The notes beneath the pieces are model-generated. The model did not search any database. It saw only the letters and a program-made list of their open reading frames with translations, and was not told where the DNA came from. The translations under genes and the position numbers were made by a program. A DNA stretch of 62,370 nucleotides from JAIBBG01 sp043748015 (GTDB taxonomy: Bacteria > Bacteroidota > Bacteroidia > Flavobacteriales_D > Sanyastnellaceae): NCBI GenBank assembly GCA_043748015.1, contig JAYTOA010000141.1, positions 1-62,370 of the forward strand, in the 5' to 3' direction. Each line of letters opens with the position of its first letter. Within the stretch, counting starts at the first letter, position 1. Below, piece by piece: positions 15,347 through 23,753 of this stretch.

Positions 15347-16443
15347 TGTCTTACATCGATAAAATATTCCATTCGCTTTGGTGGTTTGTGACGTGGAGAG
15401 TAGTCTTTTTTGCGTTGGTAACTTATGTGTCAATGCTCGTATTTGGGCACTTTGGAACCAAAGCGAAAGCGCAAGACACGCCAACGAGATGGACGGCCAA
15501 CATCAAACCAACAATTGGCGGAATGGTTTTCTATCTCGGATTTTGCATGGCCATGTTGTTTGTTTTTGGTGAAGATTTTCCAAAACGTAGTTGGTTGTTC
15601 ATGTTTGTGGCGGGAACACTCGCCTTTCTTCTCGGTCTTTGGGATGATATAAAAAGAATCAGTGCATCCAGGAAAATGAGCGGTCAGATTTTTATCGGCC
15701 TCATCGTGGCCATGTCGGGAAGCATGACTTTGCTTTTTGATATCGAAGGCGGGCATAGCTTGTTCACTATGTCGTTGGAGTTTGCAGCCATCATTTTTAT
15801 TGTAGTGGCTATCATGAATAGCGTGAATATGCTGGACAACATGGATGGCGTTGCTACCATTTCTACAATTCCTGCGATGATATTTCCACTGATGTTCGGA
15901 TGTAGTGAAATGTTCGTCGGATCAGTTTTTCTTACGGCCATGATCGGATTTCTGATCTTCAACTGGACACCTTCGAAAGTGTATATGGGTGATTCAGGGA
16001 GCATGCTACTCGGGTTGATAGTAGCATGGATGGTGTTGGGAAGCGATCATTGTGGTGAAGTGAATATTCCGCAGTGGAATGGACTTACAAGAATTGTATT
16101 GCTGCTCGGTGTGGGCAGCATATTCATTGTCGATACACTTGTGGTCGTGATCAATCGACTGCGAAATGGCGTTTCTCCTGCAACCGGTGGAAGAGATCAC
16201 ACCACTCACAATCTTTTTTATCTCGGCATGAAGCAGTGGCAAATAGCTGTTCTATTTGTTGTTCTCGGATGTGTCCAGATTTTTTTGGTGGAAAAATTCG
16301 TGAGCGATATTCAGCTTTATCCAACAATGAGTAAAGTCTTAGCTATCGCACCGATTACTCTTTATTTCTTATTACTTTTTAGCATCCACTACTTTATTTC
16401 GATTCGTAATTTGCGAGCAGGCAAATACAGTTATGTAAAATGA
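15346..16443 (+). CDS. WecA/MraY-family undecaprenyl-phosphate sugar-1-phosphate transferase
   Basis: A 365-residue multi-pass membrane protein of glycosyltransferase family 4. It would attach the first sugar-1-phosphate (usually GlcNAc-1-P) to undecaprenyl phosphate, starting a repeat unit. Landmarks: GTKAKAQDTPTRWTANIKPTIGG near the N-terminus, GLWDDIKRI, NMLDNMDGVATI (Asp-rich metal site), YMGDSGSMLLG and the late GGRDHTTHNLFYLG loop. About ten hydrophobic helices are visible. The ATG shares its A with the rfbC TAA stop, and its own TGA overlaps the next ATG (16440), so translation is tightly coupled. Exact sugar specificity is not readable. Confidence 0.9.
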   Translation: MSYIDKIFHSLWWFVTWRVVFFALVTYVSMLVFGHFGTKAKAQDTPTRWTANIKPTIGGMVFYLGFCMAMLFVFGEDFPKRSWLFMFVAGTLAFLLGLWDDIKRISASRKMSGQIFIGLIVAMSGSMTLLFDIEGGHSLFTMSLEFAAIIFIVVAIMNSVNMLDNMDGVATISTIPAMIFPLMFGCSEMFVGSVFLTAMIGFLIFNWTPSKVYMGDSGSMLLGLIVAWMVLGSDHCGEVNIPQWNGLTRIVLLLGVGSIFIVDTLVVVINRLRNGVSPATGGRDHTTHNLFYLGMKQWQIAVLFVVLGCVQIFLVEKFVSDIQLYPTMSKVLAIAPITLYFLLLFSIHYFISIRNLRAGKYSYVK

Positions 16444-17372
16444 ATCAAAAGAAAGTTTATCTGATTGCAGCACTAATTGGAATGACATCAGCGGTGGTTA
16501 TCATTGCCTTGAATAGCTTCATCACAAAGAATCAGCCCGGCAAAGCGCAGAACGATGCCTACAGAGAAGTCATCACCGAAAAGTACCGCATTTTCTCGAT
16601 GCCTATTCCCGAATCTGCTGATTTTGCTGGTGAAGTCGTTCCACTCGATCAATCTGATATTCGTGAAAAGTTTGATCGTGAAATGCTTGTCAATGCCTAT
16701 TGGCATAGTAACACGTTACTCGCTATCAAAAGGGCTCACAGATGGTTTCCAGTCATTGAACCTATTCTTTCTGCGAACAATATTCCTGATGATTTTAAGT
16801 ACCTCGCGCTTATAGAAAGCGGTCTGACCAATGCGGTTTCACCTGCCGGTGCAACAGGATTCTGGCAGTTTCTCGATGTTACAGGAAAAGAATTCGGTCT
16901 TGAGATTAATGATCAGGTGGATGAACGATATCACATTGAAAAAAGCACACAAGCTGCTTGTCGTTATTTGCGCAATGCTTATGACAAATACGGGTCGTGG
17001 GCGCTTGCTGCTGCTTCATACAATATGGGAATTGCCGGTCCACAAAGACAGATTGATAGACAACAACAAGGCAAGTATTGGGATTTGCTTCTCAACGAAG
17101 AAACAAGCCGCTATGTTTTCAGGATTATTGCTATGAAAGAAATAGTGAATCATGCAGATCGATATGGTTTTGTTATTCGACCTTCTGATCTTTATGAGCC
17201 ATTTCGTTACGAAACGGTGTCAGTCGATTCTTCTATTTCGAATGTCGCAGATTTTGCAAATGGGTACAAGGTTTCATACAAAGATTTGAAAATTTATAAT
17301 CCATGGTTGAGAGAGAATTTTCTGAAGAATAAAGACCGAAAACAATACGAAATCAAAATTCCGATCCAATAG
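16440..17372 (+). CDS. Lytic murein transglycosylase (Slt/MltD type) with LysM-like tail
   Basis: A 310-residue envelope enzyme that cleaves peptidoglycan with 1,6-anhydro product formation. After an N-terminal membrane helix or signal anchor (about 6-26), the transglycosylase domain shows LALIESGLTNAVSPAGATGFWQFL (catalytic Glu in IESG), then CRYLRNAYDKYGSWALAAASYNMG. The last ~60 residues (VADFANGYKVSYKDLKIYNPWL ... YEIKIP) look like a LysM-type glycan-binding module. It is the last gene of the polysaccharide operon, overlapping the previous stop by 4 nt (ATGA). It may open the wall for the export complex; that role is inferred from position only. Confidence 0.88.
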   Translation: MNQKKVYLIAALIGMTSAVVIIALNSFITKNQPGKAQNDAYREVITEKYRIFSMPIPESADFAGEVVPLDQSDIREKFDREMLVNAYWHSNTLLAIKRAHRWFPVIEPILSANNIPDDFKYLALIESGLTNAVSPAGATGFWQFLDVTGKEFGLEINDQVDERYHIEKSTQAACRYLRNAYDKYGSWALAAASYNMGIAGPQRQIDRQQQGKYWDLLLNEETSRYVFRIIAMKEIVNHADRYGFVIRPSDLYEPFRYETVSVDSSISNVADFANGYKVSYKDLKIYNPWLRENFLKNKDRKQYEIKIPIQ

Positions 17373-17375
17373 AAT

Positions 17376-18455
17376 TTACAATTCGATCATCTTGAAAGCT
17401 GCTGATTGCAGCCTTTTTGTGGCAACGCCATCAATTACTTCTTCCAATATCATCGATTGAGCTGTAGCGCTCGACATCACTTCATCCATGCTTTGAATTG
17501 CTCCGGCTGGCACCTTGGCGCGATTGAATAATTCCATCCATTCATTCCTGCTCTTCTTTCTGAAAAGGGGTTGCAAAAATTCCTGCATAGCTGCGCGATT
17601 ATTCACTCGATCTGGATTGTGTTTAAATAGTGAATTACTCGCTATTGATGGTTTTCCAAGAAGTTCTACAAGTTTGCTGAATTGTTTATCGCTGCCGATG
17701 GCTAAGACAACCAATTTATCATCTGAGCAAGAAAAAATATCTCCATATGGTGCCACATTCGGATGTAGTGTTCCCATTCTACCCGGGATAAAGTTAGCCA
17801 TCAAATAGTTGGTCGCCTGATTTGTCAATGCCGCTAATCCGGCTTTCTCAAGTGAACACTCTACTATGCTTCCCTTACCTGTTTTTTGAAGTTGGATCAT
17901 AGCGCACAAAATACCTTCTTTCACTTGATGCGCTGCCATCATGTCAATCATCGCTACGGGCATTTTGACAGGGCCGGAATCGACCGTGCCATTCATTTGC
18001 ATATAACCATTTTCTGCCTGAAGTACTACGTCATATGCAACCCGATCAAATGGATGTTCGAACCCCGTCACACGACCAACAATTAATCGCGGATTCAACG
18101 CGCGCAGTCTGTCTGCGGAAAGACCGAATTTTTCGTCATCGCCCTTCTTGAAATTGGTAATCAGCACATCACTTGTTTTAATGAGAGCCATGATTTTATC
18201 TGAATCCTTCGGATCGTTAAGATTCAAGGTCAAATATTTTTTGCCATAGTTTACAGAAGCGAAATAGGCTGAGACTGTTGAGTTGGCATCTTCAGTGGTG
18301 AGTTTCCAACTTCGTGTGGCATCGCCTGAAGTAATAGGATTCTCTATTTTAGTTACCTCAGCTCCTAGTTCCGCGAAAAATGTTCCTATTGATGGTCCCG
18401 CTAGTACCGTGGAAAGGTCAACCACTTTAAGACCATGAAAAATTTGTGACTGCAT
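17376..18455 (-). CDS. Family III CoA transferase (CaiB/BaiF)
   Basis: A 359-residue class III CoA transferase, moving CoA between carboxylic acids through an Asp-linked intermediate. Motifs: GLKVVDLSTVLAGPSIGTFFAELGAEVTKIE at the N-terminus, YGKKYLTLNLNDPKD, the candidate catalytic Asp in MPVAMIDMMAAHQ, KGSIVECSLEKAGLAALTNQATNYL and the late VPAGAIQSMDEV. Family members include formyl-CoA transferase, carnitine-CoA transferase and alpha-methylacyl-CoA racemase. Nothing here tells which substrate is used, and at 359 residues it is closer to the racemase-size members. It converges on the transglycosylase gene with only 3 nt between the stops. Confidence 0.88.
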   Translation of the reverse strand: MQSQIFHGLKVVDLSTVLAGPSIGTFFAELGAEVTKIENPITSGDATRSWKLTTEDANSTVSAYFASVNYGKKYLTLNLNDPKDSDKIMALIKTSDVLITNFKKGDDEKFGLSADRLRALNPRLIVGRVTGFEHPFDRVAYDVVLQAENGYMQMNGTVDSGPVKMPVAMIDMMAAHQVKEGILCAMIQLQKTGKGSIVECSLEKAGLAALTNQATNYLMANFIPGRMGTLHPNVAPYGDIFSCSDDKLVVLAIGSDKQFSKLVELLGKPSIASNSLFKHNPDRVNNRAAMQEFLQPLFRKKSRNEWMELFNRAKVPAGAIQSMDEVMSSATAQSMILEEVIDGVATKRLQSAAFKMIEL

Positions 18456-18518
18456 AGTTTTATTTCTTGCACAAATGTCGCGATCTCACACTATGCACAT
18501 TGCATTTGATGATTTAGA

Positions 18519-19829
18519 TCAGCCTGACAACGCTTCTTTGTAAACTTTCAGGCATCTTTCCCTCGCCATTTTGTGATCCACTATTGGAGGAGGGTAGGCA
18601 TCGGTATCGAATTCACGAATCCACTTGCGGATGTACTTTTTTTCAGGATCAAACTTGTTCATCTGACTTTCCGGATTGAATATTCGAAAGTAAGGTGCAG
18701 CATCACAACCGCTTCCTGCCGCCCATTGCCATCCTCCTACGTTGCTCGCCAGTTCATAATCGAGAAGTTTTTCTGCGAAGTATGCTTCACCCCATCGCCA
18801 ATCAATGAGCAAGTGTTTGGTGAGAAAACTTGCTGCCACCATCCGAACTCTGTTGTGCATGAAACCTGTGGCATTGAGTTCTCGCATTCCTGCATCCACC
18901 ATCGGATAACCTGTCTTGCCTTCACACCATTTTATAAAGTGCTCTTCATTATTTTGCCATGCTATCCTGTCGTATGCTGTCTTGAAGGAATTCGTTGCTG
19001 ATTCAGGAAAGTGGTAGATAATCATCTGATAAAATTCTCGCCAAATCAATTCGTCCAACCATTTTTCACTTAACTGTATTGCCGCCTGGTATGTTTTTCT
19101 TATGCTGATAGTGCCAAATCTCAAATGCAAACTCAACCGAGAAGTGCCCGGAATGAAGGGATAGTCGCGAGTATTATGATAGTTTTTTATTACGGTAGTG
19201 GGTATTTTTCTTTCAGGGAATTGTAACTCATCGGATTGCTCGAATCCAATTTGCTGCAGTGAATGAATATCACCTCCATCCAAATGCATCATAGACGATA
19301 GATGTTGCTCTGAAGGAAGTGACTCTAACGAAAGTGTTTGAGCATACGTTTTCCATTTTCTACTGAATGGCGTAAAAACAGTGTACGGTTTCCCGTCGTC
19401 TTTCATCACTTCCGCAGGCTCAAAAATCACGTGATCTTTAAAAGTGTGAAAGGTGATATTCTTTTTTTTAAGTATTTCTTTTACCTGATTGTCTCGTGTT
19501 CGGGAATATGGCTCATAATCTGAATTCGCAAATACATTTTGGACGTTGTACGTGGAGGTGATGGCTTCCCAAATATTTGTCGGTTTTCCGTAATAGGTGC
19601 TAAGACCACTGTCAAATTCTTTAAGCTTTGCATTCAGTTTCGAAAGTTCCTGGTGTATGAAAAGCAGTCGTGGGTCGCGAATGTTTTTTAGCTTGTCGAG
19701 AATTGCTTTGTCAAAAATGAAAACGGCAAGCACGGGCAATCCCGCTTTCAACGAGTGATAAAGCGCGGTGTTATCTTCAAGACGAAGGTCTCTTCGAAAC
19801 CATAAAACGTTAATGGGCTTATTATTCAT
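18519..19829 (-). CDS. Deoxyribodipyrimidine photolyase / cryptochrome family (class I type)
   Basis: A 436-residue FAD protein that repairs UV-induced pyrimidine dimers with blue light. The N-terminal antenna-binding domain begins INVLWFRRDLRLEDNTAL; the C-terminal FAD domain contains GTSRLSLHLRFGTISIR, WREFYQMI, KTGYPMVDAGMRELNATGFMHNRVRM, LLIDWRWGEAYF and NVGGWQWAAGSGCDAAPYFRIFNP. All match class I photolyases, and the conserved tryptophans needed for electron transfer seem present. I used the ATG at 19829 just before the antenna domain; ATG 19856 (nine more residues) is equally possible. It is divergent from the choice-of-anchor B gene. A cryptochrome-like signalling role cannot be excluded. 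Confidence 0.92.
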   Translation of the reverse strand: MNNKPINVLWFRRDLRLEDNTALYHSLKAGLPVLAVFIFDKAILDKLKNIRDPRLLFIHQELSKLNAKLKEFDSGLSTYYGKPTNIWEAITSTYNVQNVFANSDYEPYSRTRDNQVKEILKKKNITFHTFKDHVIFEPAEVMKDDGKPYTVFTPFSRKWKTYAQTLSLESLPSEQHLSSMMHLDGGDIHSLQQIGFEQSDELQFPERKIPTTVIKNYHNTRDYPFIPGTSRLSLHLRFGTISIRKTYQAAIQLSEKWLDELIWREFYQMIIYHFPESATNSFKTAYDRIAWQNNEEHFIKWCEGKTGYPMVDAGMRELNATGFMHNRVRMVAASFLTKHLLIDWRWGEAYFAEKLLDYELASNVGGWQWAAGSGCDAAPYFRIFNPESQMNKFDPEKKYIRKWIREFDTDAYPPPIVDHKMARERCLKVYKEALSG

Positions 19830-19880
19830 TTCAGTTGTTGTCTGCGTTTTTACCATAACAATGATGGAAGGTATTTCAAT

Positions 19881-19910
19881 TTTATAAAGAAAAGCGAGCA
19901 AGTATCTTTG
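19881..19910 (+). promoter_or_regulatory. Putative promoter TTT-N19-TATCTTTG for the choice-of-anchor B gene
   Basis: TATCTTTG at 19903-19910 matches the -7 box, with TTT (one mismatch to TTG) at 19881-19883, 19 nt upstream. The leader to the ATG at 20007 would be about 90 nt. Confidence 0.4.
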
Positions 19911-20006
19911 TTGCCGATCAACGGCGAAAAAATTAACGCATCAGAATTATGGATGTCAAGTTTCAACTTTTCAAGCATCTGTTATGCGCCTTTTCTTAAG
20001 TATAAC

Positions 20007-21827
20007 ATGAAGTACCTAGTAATTGTTCTTGTGTTTTGTCATTTTTGTGTGCACGCACAGATTCCATGTGTTGATGGTTATGCAGGTGGTTACCCCTGTG
20101 AAAATGTCGATTTGATGTATCACATTGGTCCTACAGATATCGGTGGCGCTCAAACTAACGAAGTATGGGGTTGGACTGATCCACTCGATAATAAGGAGTA
20201 TTTGTTATTGGGCACTTCCACTGGAGTATACTTTTATGACTTGTCGATTCCAACCAGTCCATCGCTTCTCGGTCGACTTCCAACACATACCATAAATTCT
20301 GCCTGGCGAACATTGCGCACTTATATGAATCACGTGTTCATCTGCAGTGAAGCTGCAGGACACGGTATGCAAGTTTTCGATCTTACAAGGCTTCGAAACG
20401 TTGTGAATCCTCCCGAAATTTTTACTGAAGATGCACATTATGCAAGCTTTGGAAAATGCCATACCCTGGCGATTTGTGAGGAAACCGGATTTGCATATGC
20501 ATGCGGAACGGACACATACAGCGGTGGTATTCACATTGTAAATATTCAAAATCCAATGATGCCGGTCATCGCCGGTGGTTATGATTCCAACGGTTACACT
20601 CATGAATCACTTGTCGTTGTTTACGATGGCCCTGATCAGGATTATGCTGGGCAAACAATCGCTTTCTGTTTCAATGGAAATGTTGAATTGCCTTTCACTA
20701 TAGTTAATGTGACTGATCCAACGGACGCAACAACAATTTCAACATCGACTTATCCAAACAAACGGTATTGTCATCAAGGTTGGCTTACATCTGATGGCGC
20801 TTACATGGTAATCGATGATGAACTGGATGAGTATTACCAACTCGTAGATAGTACGCATACCATTTTGTGGGACATGCATAATCTTGACGCTCCTGTTTAC
20901 ATGGGCTTTCATATTGGCGGAACTTCTATTGATCACAATCAAATCATCGTTGGAAATCTCGACTTCCAAAGTAATTATACTGCCGGACTTTCGATTCTTG
21001 ATGTTACCAATATTGCTGACACTAGTTTAAATCGCGTTGCTTTTTTTGATCATTATCCGGTTAACGACAATCGTGTTTTTCAGGGTGAATGGATGAGTTA
21101 TCCTTTTTTTGACAGTGGTGTTGTGCCGGTTACTGATTTATACAACGGTGCCTTTATTTTAAAACCTAATTTTATTGAAGTGGTCGCTCCGGAGCTTGTT
21201 TGTTCGAATGAGCCGCTCATTATGAATTTGAATTTGAAAGATGGGTTCATTGGACCATATGATATTACAATTATTGGCCTTCCAGATGGAATTACTGCAG
21301 TTTATAATTTGGATGGAATTGCTGCGCCAGCAGAACTCACAATTTCATTTAACGGCACCTTTGGCTTCGTTGGAAATCTTGATTTCGAAGTGACCTTACA
21401 AGGACTGCATCATCATTACTCGAGAAATGTTTCCGTGCTATTTGCTGATCCAATTCCATTCTATGCTGATGATGATGGTGATGGTTTTGGCGATGAGCTG
21501 AATGTGATCTTAACGTGTGTTCCGGCTGAAGGTTATGCCGCCGTTTTTGGGGATTGCAATACAACGAATCCAACTGTCTATCCGGATGCTCCGGGAACGT
21601 TGGATGGAATCGATAACAATTGTAACAACGTTATTGATGTAGATGAAATGGCATTCTGTGCTGACCTTAACGCTGATCTTATCATCAACGTTTCCGACAT
21701 CCAAATTCTGATGGGTGACCTCAATTGCACGGGCGATGAATGTCTTGCGGATCTCAATAATGATGGAATGACAGGACTATCAGATTTGCTCATTCTGATT
21801 GCCGACTTCGGGGAAGAATGTCCATGA
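20007..21827 (+). CDS. Choice-of-anchor B family secreted protein with MopE-like and dockerin-like calcium modules
   Basis: A 606-residue secreted protein. A signal peptide (MKYLVIVLVFCHFCVHAQ) precedes a beta-propeller-like region of about 370 residues typical of the choice-of-anchor B family (EVWGWTDPLDNKEYLLLGTSTGVYFYDLS, WRTLRTYMNHVFICSEA, KRYCHQGWLTSDGAYMVIDDE). A beta-sandwich follows. Then comes a MopE-type Asp-rich segment (YADDDGDGFGDE ... GIDNNCNNVIDVDE). The last ~55 residues hold two dockerin/EF-hand-like repeats (DLNADLIINVSDIQILMGD and DLNNDGMTGLSDLLILIADFG). No T9SS sorting domain follows, so the dockerin-like end is the real C-terminus. I chose ATG 20007 because it starts the signal peptide; the open frame begins 99 nt earlier. 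Confidence 0.85.
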   Translation: MKYLVIVLVFCHFCVHAQIPCVDGYAGGYPCENVDLMYHIGPTDIGGAQTNEVWGWTDPLDNKEYLLLGTSTGVYFYDLSIPTSPSLLGRLPTHTINSAWRTLRTYMNHVFICSEAAGHGMQVFDLTRLRNVVNPPEIFTEDAHYASFGKCHTLAICEETGFAYACGTDTYSGGIHIVNIQNPMMPVIAGGYDSNGYTHESLVVVYDGPDQDYAGQTIAFCFNGNVELPFTIVNVTDPTDATTISTSTYPNKRYCHQGWLTSDGAYMVIDDELDEYYQLVDSTHTILWDMHNLDAPVYMGFHIGGTSIDHNQIIVGNLDFQSNYTAGLSILDVTNIADTSLNRVAFFDHYPVNDNRVFQGEWMSYPFFDSGVVPVTDLYNGAFILKPNFIEVVAPELVCSNEPLIMNLNLKDGFIGPYDITIIGLPDGITAVYNLDGIAAPAELTISFNGTFGFVGNLDFEVTLQGLHHHYSRNVSVLFADPIPFYADDDGDGFGDELNVILTCVPAEGYAAVFGDCNTTNPTVYPDAPGTLDGIDNNCNNVIDVDEMAFCADLNADLIINVSDIQILMGDLNCTGDECLADLNNDGMTGLSDLLILIADFGEECP

Positions 21828-21833
21828 CATTTT

Positions 21834-23705
21834 TCATGCACGTTCGCTCTGATCTTCGCTTTCGAGTAGCTGCTGTTTGTAAAGCAAAGCGTAAATGCCA
21901 TTCTTCTCAATCAACTCCTGATGCATGCCTTCTTCTTTTATCATTCCATGCTCAAGTACAATGATGTGATCGGCATTTTTGATGCTCGAAATTCTGTGCG
22001 CAATGATGATGCTCGTTTTGTCTTTCATCAACAGCAACAATGCCTGCAGAATATGATCTTCTGTTTCTGTATCCACAGCGCTTAGACAATCATCAAAAAT
22101 CAGTATCTCCGGGTTTTTGGCAATGGCACGTGCAATTGAAATGCGTTGTTTCTGCCCTCCACTCACATTAATTCCACGCTCGCCTAGTATTGTTTGATAC
22201 TGTTTCTGAAAACCAAGTATGTTGTCGTGCATGTCGGCATTCTTTGCAGCCGATTCTATTTCTTCTTGTGTTATGTCATCTCGACCAAATGAAATATTGT
22301 TTGCAATGGTGTCTGAGAAAAGAAAAATTTCCTGAGGAACGTATCCAATACTTTTTCTCAATTCGAACAAATTGTGATTCTGTAATTTCCTTCCATTGAT
22401 AAAAATCGCCCCTTGTTGCGGATCTATCATGCGCAATAGCAAATTCGCAATCGTGCTCTTTCCGCTTCCGGTTCTGCCGATAATGCCTAGTGTTTTTCCC
22501 TCTGGTATTTTGAATGAAACATCCTGTAATGCGCGAATGCCGCTGTCTTCGTAGGTGTATGACACATTACTGAATTCGATGTCTCCTCGTACTTGCGTCT
22601 TTTCTTCAACTGTGTTTTGAATGTCCGGTTTTGTTCGTAGAAATTCATTGAGTCGCGCCTGGCTTGCTTCTGCTTTTTGTACAAGACTTGTGACCCAACC
22701 AACAATGGCAAATGGCCAAGTGAGAATGTTGACGTAAAAAACAAATTGCACAATGACTCCCGGACTGATTTCGCCTCGCATTACTTTATGCGCTCCAACG
22801 TAAATGGTAAGGATGGTACTAAGTCCAACCAGAAGAACTATCACCGGCATGAACAACGCATCGATCTGCACTAGTTTGAGTTGCTTTTTTTTGTAGTCGG
22901 TGCTCTCCTTATCAAATGTTTCTGCAAAATATTTTTCTCTATGAAAAGCTTTAAGCACGCGAATTCCTGACATCGTTTCCTGTACAATAGCACTAAGCTT
23001 TGATTGATGCGATTGAACCTGATCGCTTCGTTTGTTAATCAAGGTACTCACATAGAAAATAACAATCATCATGAATGGAAGCGGAGCTAGTGTGTAAAGT
23101 GTAAGCTCCGCATCTATTTTCCACATGACTACAACGCACATTATTACCAATGAGACGAGATTCATCGTGTACATAACTGCCGGCCCGAGGTACATACGCA
23201 CGCGATTCACATCTTCACTGATTCTATTCATTAAATCTCCTGTGCGGTTTTTTTTGTAGAAAATAAAATCAAGTTCCTGATACTTGTTGTACACTTCATT
23301 TTTCAAATCGAATTCAATATGTCGAGACATCACGATCAACGCTTGTCGTTGGAAGAAAAGGAAAACACCTTTGATCAGAAACATCAATATGTACAAACCT
23401 GCCAATAGCAATCCAATGCGTATCAAAATTCCGCCGCTGTTGTGTTTTGTAAGAATGAGATCTTCTACATTGAAGTGAAACCAGCCGGCTATGTTGCGAA
23501 AACTTGTCGGCTGTGAAACCGAAATTTCACTTCCGTCAACACTGTTAATTGCCTTCATGGCATCGGCTAGAAAATCTATACCATCGCGAACCACGACCGG
23601 AGCATACACGCTAAAAATATTTCCGGCAATAATCAATAGGAAACCATAGATTAATCTACCCCGGTATTTCCAGAAATATTTATTGAGGTAGAGGAGGTTT
23701 TTCAT
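21834..23705 (-). CDS. ABC exporter, fused permease-ATPase (MsbA/MdlB-like)
   Basis: A 623-residue half-transporter of the multidrug/lipid exporter type, working as a homo- or heterodimer in the inner membrane. The N-terminal ~340 residues carry six membrane helices (first at about 18-38), with a long periplasmic loop after helix 1 that is larger than in MsbA. The ATPase shows Walker A GRTGSGKSTI, Q-loop YVPQEIFLFSD, signature NVSGGQKQR, Walker B ILIFDDCLSAVD and the IIAHRISS H-loop. Most close relatives in Bacteroidota are annotated as lipid or multidrug exporters; the substrate cannot be inferred. It converges with the choice-of-anchor B gene with a 6-nt gap. Confidence 0.92.
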   Translation of the reverse strand: MKNLLYLNKYFWKYRGRLIYGFLLIIAGNIFSVYAPVVVRDGIDFLADAMKAINSVDGSEISVSQPTSFRNIAGWFHFNVEDLILTKHNSGGILIRIGLLLAGLYILMFLIKGVFLFFQRQALIVMSRHIEFDLKNEVYNKYQELDFIFYKKNRTGDLMNRISEDVNRVRMYLGPAVMYTMNLVSLVIMCVVVMWKIDAELTLYTLAPLPFMMIVIFYVSTLINKRSDQVQSHQSKLSAIVQETMSGIRVLKAFHREKYFAETFDKESTDYKKKQLKLVQIDALFMPVIVLLVGLSTILTIYVGAHKVMRGEISPGVIVQFVFYVNILTWPFAIVGWVTSLVQKAEASQARLNEFLRTKPDIQNTVEEKTQVRGDIEFSNVSYTYEDSGIRALQDVSFKIPEGKTLGIIGRTGSGKSTIANLLLRMIDPQQGAIFINGRKLQNHNLFELRKSIGYVPQEIFLFSDTIANNISFGRDDITQEEIESAAKNADMHDNILGFQKQYQTILGERGINVSGGQKQRISIARAIAKNPEILIFDDCLSAVDTETEDHILQALLLLMKDKTSIIIAHRISSIKNADHIIVLEHGMIKEEGMHQELIEKNGIYALLYKQQLLESEDQSERA

Positions 23706-23753
23706 TTTTCGTTTTGGCGAGAGGAGAAAATGTATCTTCTCGTATTGGTAAAT

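Noticed and set aside
22487..22753. 88-codon frame within the ABC exporter gene
   Set aside because: Same-strand, wrong-frame reading inside a complete ATPase domain.
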